A stretch of 9,812 bases of DNA, taken from CAZCFB01 sp964511535 (GTDB lineage Bacteria > Myxococcota_A > Polyangia > GCA-2747355 > CAZCFB01). The translations under genes were made by a program, and so were the position numbers. Under the pieces are notes generated by a model. That model saw only the letters and a program-made list of their open reading frames with translations, was not told where the DNA came from and ran no database searches. Each line of letters begins with the position of its first letter. The first letter of the stretch is position 1. The stretch lies in contig CAZEFW010000231.1 in NCBI GenBank assembly GCA_964511535.1, positions 1 to 9,812 on the forward strand, written 5' to 3'. Shown here piece by piece: positions 6,018-9,812 of the stretch.

Positions 6018-7067
6018 TCACGATCCGCAGCGACTCACCAGGGTGCTCAGGCGGGTCTTGACCGCCTCGAGCAGGCCTCGTTCACGATCCTGTACCACGC
6101 AGCGCCGGGGCAGGCGGTCGGCCCAGGCCCGAAACGCCGGCGCGTCTCGCACGGGCTCCAGGTACTGATCGCACAGCACCGCCTCCTGGCACATGCGCAT
6201 GGCGAACAGGCGCGGGTCGCGGGCGGCGAAGCGCATGGCCTCCACCGTGGCCGCGGCGTCACCGCGCTGGGCTTCGACCCAGGCGATGTCCCAGTAGGCG
6301 TTGCCGTCCTGGGGGGCCGCCTCCACCGCCTTCCAAAGGTCCCACTCCGCCTCCTCAAAGCGCTCGGCGAAGCAGAGGGCGATGCCCCGCTCCAGGTGGA
6401 CCAGGTGGTCGCCGGTGCCGCTCATCAGCTCGGCGCGGTCCATGGCGCGCAGGGCGGCGGCCATCAAGGGGCGCCGGCGCGCCTCGGGCAAGTCCTGGGA
6501 CCAGCGGTGCATGTCGGTGAGCACGATGGCCAGCTGGATCCAGGTGGGCCCGTGGCCAGGAGCGGCTTGCCCCAGCGCCTCGAGAACCTCGCGCGCCTGC
6601 TGCAGATCGCCGTCGGCTTGCAGGATCAGCGACAGCTGGTACTTCAGCTGCAGGTTGTCCGGGGCGTCAGCCAGGGCTTGCTCCACCCGCTGGCGCGCCC
6701 TGTCATAGTCGGAGTCGTTGAGCAGCGCCTCGATCTGGCGCGTGAGCGCGTTGGCGCCGGGCAGCTCGGCCAGCGGCGCTGGCCTGGCGCCTTCGAAGGG
6801 GCTGCTGCCAGAGCGATATCGGCCAAGCTCGACCCACGGCTCGTGGCGCGCCACCTCGTCCGGGGCGGCGGCCAAGCGCGTATCGGACAGATAGCGCGTC
6901 CTGATCCCTTCGAGGACCTGATCGCCGACCCCGTCCTGATAGATCGCACGCGCCCGCTCATCCAGCAGGACGGAGCCGAAGAGTACTACCGGCGGCAACA
7001 GCAAGAGGACACCCAGAACCATCACCGCGCCTAACACCAGCTTGCGCCGCTTTCCAGCGAGCAGCAT
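6018..7067 (-). CDS. membrane-anchored TPR protein
   Basis: A 349-aa protein with a basic N-terminus (GKRRK) and one hydrophobic segment at about residues 9-35, so most of it should lie in the periplasm. Tetratricopeptide-like helical pairs are visible at about 107-185 (SDYDRARQRVEQALADAPDN; GDLQQAREVLEALGQAAPGH) and 223-285 (FEEAEWDLWKAVEAAPQDG; GDAAATVEAMRFAARDP). TPR arrays usually form a protein-binding scaffold. Three cysteines lie in the C-terminal 60 residues. It starts 41 nt after the FabG-like stop; the only ribosome-site candidate, AAGGGGG, is close to the ATG. It is probably the last gene of the operon headed by the HTH protein, but the gap allows independent expression. Its specific partner is unknown. 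Confidence 0.82.
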   Translation of the reverse strand: MLLAGKRRKLVLGAVMVLGVLLLLPPVVLFGSVLLDERARAIYQDGVGDQVLEGIRTRYLSDTRLAAAPDEVARHEPWVELGRYRSGSSPFEGARPAPLAELPGANALTRQIEALLNDSDYDRARQRVEQALADAPDNLQLKYQLSLILQADGDLQQAREVLEALGQAAPGHGPTWIQLAIVLTDMHRWSQDLPEARRRPLMAAALRAMDRAELMSGTGDHLVHLERGIALCFAERFEEAEWDLWKAVEAAPQDGNAYWDIAWVEAQRGDAAATVEAMRFAARDPRLFAMRMCQEAVLCDQYLEPVRDAPAFRAWADRLPRRCVVQDRERGLLEAVKTRLSTLVSRCGS

Positions 7068-7108
7068 ACCCCCTTAGAGGCGCGGCCCGCCCGATCCGTC
7101 CCACCCGG

Positions 7109-7840
7109 CTACATCATGCCCCCGTTGACGTCGATCACCGCGCCGGTGACGTAGGAGGCGTCCTCGCCGCAGAGCCAGGTGACCACCTTCGCAACCTCCT
7201 CGGCGCGGCCCATGCGGGCCATGGGGATCAGCTGCTTGAGCATCTTGCGCGGCACCGCCTCGGTCATGTCGGTGTCGATGAGCCCGGGGGCCACCACGTT
7301 GACCCGGATGCCGAGCCGCGCCACCTCGCGGGCCAGGGTCTTGCTGGCCGCGATGAGCCCCGCCTTGGCCGCGGCGTAGTTGGTCTGGCCGCGGTTGGCC
7401 ATGTGGGCCGAGGCAGACGAGATGGTCACGATGTTGCCGCCGCGCCGCTCCACCATGCGCTTGAGCACCGGGCGGGTGACGTTGTAGAAGCCGCCCAGGC
7501 TGGTGTCGATGACCCGGCCCCAGTCCTCCGGCGGCATCATGGCCAGAAGCCCGTCGGCGGTGACGCCGGCGTTGTTCACCAGCACCGCCAGGTCCGGCTT
7601 CGGATCCAGCAGCCGCGCCATGGCCTCGCCCGCCTGCTCGGCGTCGGCCACGTCGAAGGGGCACAGCTCGCCGTCGCTGCCGGCCTCGCGCACCCGGGCC
7701 AGGGTCTGCTCCGCCGCCTCGGCGTCGCTGCGGTAGTTGATCAGCACGTGGTGGCCGGCGCGGGCCAGCTCCACGCAGATGGCGCTGCCGATGCCGCGGC
7801 TGCCGCCGGTGACCAGTGCCACGGGGCGCTGCTCGGCCAT
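7109..7840 (-). CDS. fabG: 3-oxoacyl-ACP reductase (FabG-type SDR)
   Basis: A 243-aa short-chain dehydrogenase/reductase that should reduce a beta-ketoacyl thioester on a carrier protein with NADPH. Visible motifs are the cofactor glycine motif TGGSRGIG (11-18), NNAG (89-92), catalytic Ser142, Tyr155 and Lys159 (NYAAAKAG), and the C-terminal GAVIDVNGGMM. The usual catalytic-tetrad Asn, 28 residues before the Ser, is Ser114 here (DTSLGGFYNV). The FYNV and NRGQxNY features recall reductases of aryl polyene-type clusters more than housekeeping FabG; this comparison is from memory. The ATG lies 2 nt after the carrier protein stop. A strong GGAGGAGG ribosome site lies inside the end of that gene, indicating translational coupling. 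The reduced substrate is presumably the acyl chain on the adjacent carrier protein. Confidence 0.92.
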   Translation of the reverse strand: MAEQRPVALVTGGSRGIGSAICVELARAGHHVLINYRSDAEAAEQTLARVREAGSDGELCPFDVADAEQAGEAMARLLDPKPDLAVLVNNAGVTADGLLAMMPPEDWGRVIDTSLGGFYNVTRPVLKRMVERRGGNIVTISSASAHMANRGQTNYAAAKAGLIAASKTLAREVARLGIRVNVVAPGLIDTDMTEAVPRKMLKQLIPMARMGRAEEVAKVVTWLCGEDASYVTGAVIDVNGGMM

Positions 7841-7842
7841 GG

Positions 7843-8154
7843 CTACGCCTCCTCCGCGTCGGGCGGCACGTAGGGGACGCCCTGCTGGTGGCAGTGCACG
7901 AAGTCGGCGATGGTGGCCACCGAGCGGATGATGAACCGCCCGATGTTCTGGTCGTCGATGCGCGCGCCGTATTTGCGCTGAAGCGCGGCCACGATCTCCA
8001 GCGCGTCCACCGAGTCGATGCCGAGCCCTGCGTCCTCGTCGAACAACAGCGCGTCGTCGTCAACCTCGTCGGGTTCAACGTCGTCGAACTTGAGCGTCTC
8101 AAGGATCAGCTGCTTTACCTCGAGCCTCAGCTCGGGGGAGGCTGTGTCACTCAT
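7843..8154 (-). CDS. acyl carrier protein
   Basis: A 103-aa phosphopantetheine-binding protein. The attachment site is Ser48 in LGIDSVDALEI, the canonical DS motif at the start of helix II, and the surrounding helix I/loop is strongly acidic (FDDVEPDEVDDD). The third helix ends near residue 85, and a C-terminal tail HCHQQGVPYVPPDAEEA extends beyond the usual 75-85 aa of primary-metabolism AcpP. This suggests a dedicated, specialised carrier. It lies between the BtrH-type acyltransferase (15-nt gap, AAGGGAG ribosome site 9 nt before the ATG) and the FabG-type reductase (2-nt gap). It therefore probably carries the acyl group handled by both. A phosphopantetheinyl transferase is not in the window. 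Confidence 0.93.
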   Translation of the reverse strand: MSDTASPELRLEVKQLILETLKFDDVEPDEVDDDALLFDEDAGLGIDSVDALEIVAALQRKYGARIDDQNIGRFIIRSVATIADFVHCHQQGVPYVPPDAEEA

Positions 8155-8169
8155 TCGCTGCGGCTCCCT

Positions 8170-9174
8170 TCATTTGACGGCCTTGCGGAGGGCCCTGAAG
8201 AAGCGCTCCTCTTCGTCGGCGCGCGCCAGGATCATCCCCTTCAACTCCTCCAGCTTGTCACGGGAAAACTCCCGGCGCTTGCCCATGCGCGCGGTGTGGA
8301 TGGAGACCTCACGCCACCGGTCGCCGATGCCCATCATCTCCTTGCTCAGCTCGGCCAGGGCGCCGTTGTCCAGCGCCTCGGCTGCCTGCTGCAGGAACGA
8401 TGCGTACATGAAGCGGAAGCCGGCGCCGCCAGTGCCCCGGTCCTCCATGGTGACATGGATCATCATGATCTCGTGGGACAGGTGGTCCTCGTCCCGGGCC
8501 AGGGTGGGCCAGTCCACCACCTTTTTGGCGAAGGTGCGGATGCCGCGCACGCCGAGGAACGGGATCGGGAGGCTGAGCATGTTGAAGCACGCCTCCTTGA
8601 TCCCCTTGATGATCGGCTTGCGCAGGTCGCCCAGGGCCGGGATCTTGCGCGGGTAGAACAGGAACCCCTTGGGCGCCAGCTGGCCCAGGGCGAAGCGCCC
8701 CTTGCGCATGGACTCGGCGCTCAGGTCGCTGATGCGCGGGTAGTACACATCGCTGACCCGGTAAGTGCTGCCCTGCTTGCCCACCACCACCACGTAGTGG
8801 CCGTTGAAGTGGGCGCGCATGTACTCCGGGATGTAGTCCATGTAGAACATGTCCACCTGGACCGCGGTGGGGATCCCCTTGCCGACGAGCTCGTCCAGCG
8901 CCGCCTCCGCCTTTTCCGGCTTGCGGAACGTGTGGGTGCGGAAGCTGGCCCCCAGGCGCTTCTGGATCTTCTTTCGGATCTTGCCCGGCTCGGTGCGGGT
9001 CACGATCATCGGGAACTTGAACGACGGGGTCTTGAGGTAGCCGAAGAAGATGCCGCCGCCGATGCCGAAGATCATCGGCTCGCTCAGCTCCTGGCCGGCG
9101 TGGGCCATCAGGGCGGCGATGGTGCCCGTCTCGCAGTGGGCGGCCATCTTGTGCTTGAATTCCATGGCGGTCAT
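8170..9174 (-). CDS. BtrH-type acyltransferase (BtrH_N + DUF4872)
   Basis: A 334-aa protein matching the BtrH N-terminal domain followed by a DUF4872-like C-terminal domain. In butirosin biosynthesis BtrH moves an acyl group from the carrier BtrI to ribostamycin. Here HCETGTIAALMAHAG (from His13) supplies the likely nucleophile Cys14. The family hallmark GIGGGIFFGYL lies at 37-47, NGHYVVVVG supplies His126 and VSDVYYP supplies Asp142, giving a plausible papain-like Cys-His-Asp triad. Residues about 178-315 are helical, with the DUF4872-like GTGGAGFRFMYASFLQQAAE at 247-266. The start ATG overlaps the HTH gene stop (ATGA); Met4 is an alternative start with no change to the domain. No signal peptide, so cytoplasmic. 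The acyl donor is probably the adjacent carrier protein; the acceptor is unknown. Confidence 0.88.
   Translation of the reverse strand: MTAMEFKHKMAAHCETGTIAALMAHAGQELSEPMIFGIGGGIFFGYLKTPSFKFPMIVTRTEPGKIRKKIQKRLGASFRTHTFRKPEKAEAALDELVGKGIPTAVQVDMFYMDYIPEYMRAHFNGHYVVVVGKQGSTYRVSDVYYPRISDLSAESMRKGRFALGQLAPKGFLFYPRKIPALGDLRKPIIKGIKEACFNMLSLPIPFLGVRGIRTFAKKVVDWPTLARDEDHLSHEIMMIHVTMEDRGTGGAGFRFMYASFLQQAAEALDNGALAELSKEMMGIGDRWREVSIHTARMGKRREFSRDKLEELKGMILARADEEERFFRALRKAVK
9171..9174 (-). promoter_or_regulatory. ATGA stop-start overlap
   Basis: The TGA of the HTH gene (9173-9171) and the ATG of the BtrH-type gene (9174-9172) share bases. A GGAG lies about 8 nt upstream of the ATG within the HTH coding sequence. 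The overlap supports translational coupling and favours this start over Met4. Confidence 0.7.
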
Positions 9175-9638
9175 CGGGGCTCCGGCTCCCTGTAGCTTGT
9201 GACCACCAGGCCGTCGTTGTCTGTGCGCTCGTGCACGATCTCGCCCCGCTCGGGCTGGGCCACCAGCTGCAGCAGGTTGGCCACCGGCACGTCGAACACC
9301 TCGGCGTAGCGGCGCGCGGTGGACAGCCGCATGCGGGCGAAGTACTTCGGCTTGCGGTGCAGCCAGGCGCTCAGGCGGCTGACCCGTGCCCGGCTGGCCA
9401 GCTCGCTGAGGGTCAGCTCCGCGAGCTCCTGGTAGTAAGCCACCGGCGAGTACTCACCGGACAGCAGCCTCTCCAGGCATTGCCGCTCGAAGCGGCCGCG
9501 CTTCTGGAAGTAATCATCCAGGTAGTTGCTCACCAGGTAGGAGCCGGTCTGCAGCGGCCCGTAAGAGCCGTCGTCCCGCTCCACGTAGAGCAGCAGCTGG
9601 TGGTCTTCACAGTCGGTCTTTGCCTCGTCCTCTTTCAC
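9171..9638 (-). CDS. helix-turn-helix protein heading the acyl-transfer operon
   Basis: A 155-aa cytoplasmic protein. Residues about 18-60 are a conserved-looking N-terminal module (YVERDDGSYGPLQTGSYLVS, then NYLDDYFQKRGRF). Residues about 68-126 resemble an XRE/Cro-type helix-turn-helix (ELTLSELASRARVSRLSAWL, then STARRYAEVFDVPVANLLQL), with the LSELASRARVS helix-turn and the YAEVFDVPVANLL last helix characteristic of that fold. The C-terminal 29 residues are polar. The start is GTG: an in-frame TGA lies upstream, and GGAG (9647-9650) is 8 nt before it. As first gene, overlapping the BtrH-type gene, it may be an autoregulator of the operon. A non-DNA role, as adaptor for the acyltransferase, is also possible. 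The HTH call is from pattern only. Confidence 0.75.
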   Translation of the reverse strand: MKEDEAKTDCEDHQLLLYVERDDGSYGPLQTGSYLVSNYLDDYFQKRGRFERQCLERLLSGEYSPVAYYQELAELTLSELASRARVSRLSAWLHRKPKYFARMRLSTARRYAEVFDVPVANLLQLVAQPERGEIVHERTDNDGLVVTSYREPEPR

Positions 9639-9646
9639 CCGATTTG

Positions 9647-9650
9647 CTCC
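9647..9650 (-). promoter_or_regulatory. ribosome binding site fixing a GTG start
   Basis: GGAG on the minus strand, 8 nt before the GTG at 9638. No ATG or other usual start codon exists between this site and the upstream in-frame TGA, so the GTG is the only reasonable start of the HTH gene. Confidence 0.6.
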
Positions 9651-9670
9651 GAAGCCTTTGGGATCGGAGA

Positions 9671-9699
9671 TGTATACGGCTAAACGGCGAGCGGGTCAA
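9671..9699 (-). promoter_or_regulatory. sigma-70-like promoter of the acyl-transfer operon
   Basis: On the minus strand, TTGACC (9699-9694) and TATACA (9676-9671) are separated by exactly 17 nt. The -35 matches at five of six and the -10 at four of six, with the key TATA. Transcription would start near 9664, giving a leader of about 26 nt with the GGAG site. The same TTGACC -35 is used before the lipoprotein at 1490. Confidence 0.6.
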
Positions 9700-9706
9700 A
9701 GGAGAG

Positions 9707-9723
9707 GCGCCGCCTCGCGGCGC
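9707..9723. repeat. perfect 7-bp stem hairpin upstream of the operon promoter
   Basis: GCGCCGC-CTC-GCGGCGC is a perfect 7-bp inverted repeat with a 3-nt spacer. It lies 7 nt upstream of the -35 box and next to the heptamer array. It has the same 7+3+7 geometry as the two stem-loop elements at 36-52 and 5895-5911 but a different stem sequence. It could be an operator or structural element. Confidence 0.5.
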
Positions 9724-9772
9724 GGCTTGAGGCCTGGGGCTTGAGGCCTGGGGCTTGAGGCTTGAGGCTTGA
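9724..9772 (+). repeat. heptamer tandem repeat, 7 units
   Basis: Seven contiguous heptamers: GGCTTGA at 9724, 9738, 9752, 9759 and 9766, and GGCCTGG at 9731 and 9745. The left half thus reads as a 14-bp repeat and the right half as a 7-bp repeat. It is non-coding as far as can be seen and lies upstream of the operon promoter, between the operon and whatever gene lies beyond the right edge. The remaining 40 bases to the window end contain no gene. Confidence 0.9.
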
Positions 9773-9798
9773 GGGGGAATGGTTGGGCGTCGATGTCG

Positions 9799-9809
9799 CT
9801 CGCCTTGCT
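9799..9809 (+). repeat. partial third copy of the 24-bp stem-loop element
   Basis: CTCGCCTTGCT matches the first 11 bases of the 24-bp element at 33-43, in the same orientation, then diverges (CGA in place of GCG) three bases before the window ends. It may belong to a diverged copy following a minus-strand gene outside the window. Eleven bases is short, so chance or an unrelated sequence cannot be excluded. Confidence 0.3.
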
Positions 9810-9812
9810 CGA

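Noticed and set aside
5898..7034. Plus-strand open frame of 378 codons opposite the TPR protein
   Set aside because: The minus strand gives a membrane anchor and TPR motifs; the plus-strand product is featureless Gln/Gly/Val-rich sequence.
7843..9174. Aminoglycoside (butirosin-like) biosynthesis cluster
   Set aside because: Only the acyltransferase and carrier resemble that pathway; no sugar, cyclitol or glutamate-loading genes are present.
7816..9195. Plus-strand open frame of 459 codons opposite the acyltransferase and carrier protein
   Set aside because: Opposite two genes with diagnostic motifs; His/Leu/Asp-rich complement artefact.
9724..9772. Replication iterons
   Set aside because: Seven-base units without spacing, no AT-rich stretch and no replication initiator gene nearby; tandem expansion is simpler.
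1..9812. Insertion sequence or other mobile element
   Set aside because: No transposase, integrase or flanking direct repeats of a target site; the short repeats lack any coding partner.

Overview
The window is high-GC bacterial DNA (roughly two thirds G+C by eye) with nine convincing protein genes, short intergenic gaps and no RNA genes. It most resembles a Myxococcota or related deltaproteobacterial chromosome. The signs are two large lipoproteins with Asp/Gly/Lys-rich or Ig-like N-terminal parts, a CxxCH-containing PD40 (TolB-like) propeller lipoprotein, and a BtrH-type acyltransferase next to a carrier protein. This placement is inferred from protein style, not from a marker gene.

Left part (1-2960, minus strand): a Cys-rich lipoprotein with a putative Ig domain and an in-frame 15-bp minisatellite (72-1490), preceded on the same strand by a TolC-family outer-membrane efflux protein (1569-2897). 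Each has its own sigma-70-like promoter, so they need not form an operon. No inner-membrane pump or membrane-fusion partner for the TolC protein is in view.

Middle (3064-5876, plus strand): an MprF/AglD-type polytopic membrane protein (LPG_synthase_TM) and a 594-aa lipoprotein with an Ig-like N-terminus, one heme-type CxxCH motif and a PD40 beta-propeller. Both genes lack a Shine-Dalgarno sequence, have a -10-like hexamer ending 6-8 bases before the start codon and an in-frame TAA at codon -4. This is the pattern of leaderless transcripts and contrasts with the minus-strand genes, nearly all of which have a ribosome binding site.

Right part (6018-9638, minus strand): a compact operon read from a good promoter at 9671-9699. 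Its order is an HTH protein, a BtrH/DUF4872 acyltransferase (ATGA overlap), an acyl carrier protein (15-nt gap), a FabG-type ketoreductase (2-nt gap) and, after 41 nt, a membrane-anchored TPR protein. By analogy with butirosin BtrH/BtrI, the acyltransferase should take an acyl group from the adjacent carrier protein. FabG would set the beta-hydroxyl on that acyl chain. No ketosynthase or ligase is present, so the source of the chain and the acceptor are unknown. This is the best candidate for an undescribed system.

Intergenic DNA carries its own structure. A 24-bp stem-loop element lies 14-15 nt after the stop codons of both lipoprotein genes in the same transcriptional sense, each time followed by a shared 16-bp GC-rich palindromic module. 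A partial third copy sits at the right edge. A heptamer tandem array and a 7-bp-stem hairpin lie upstream of the right-hand operon promoter.
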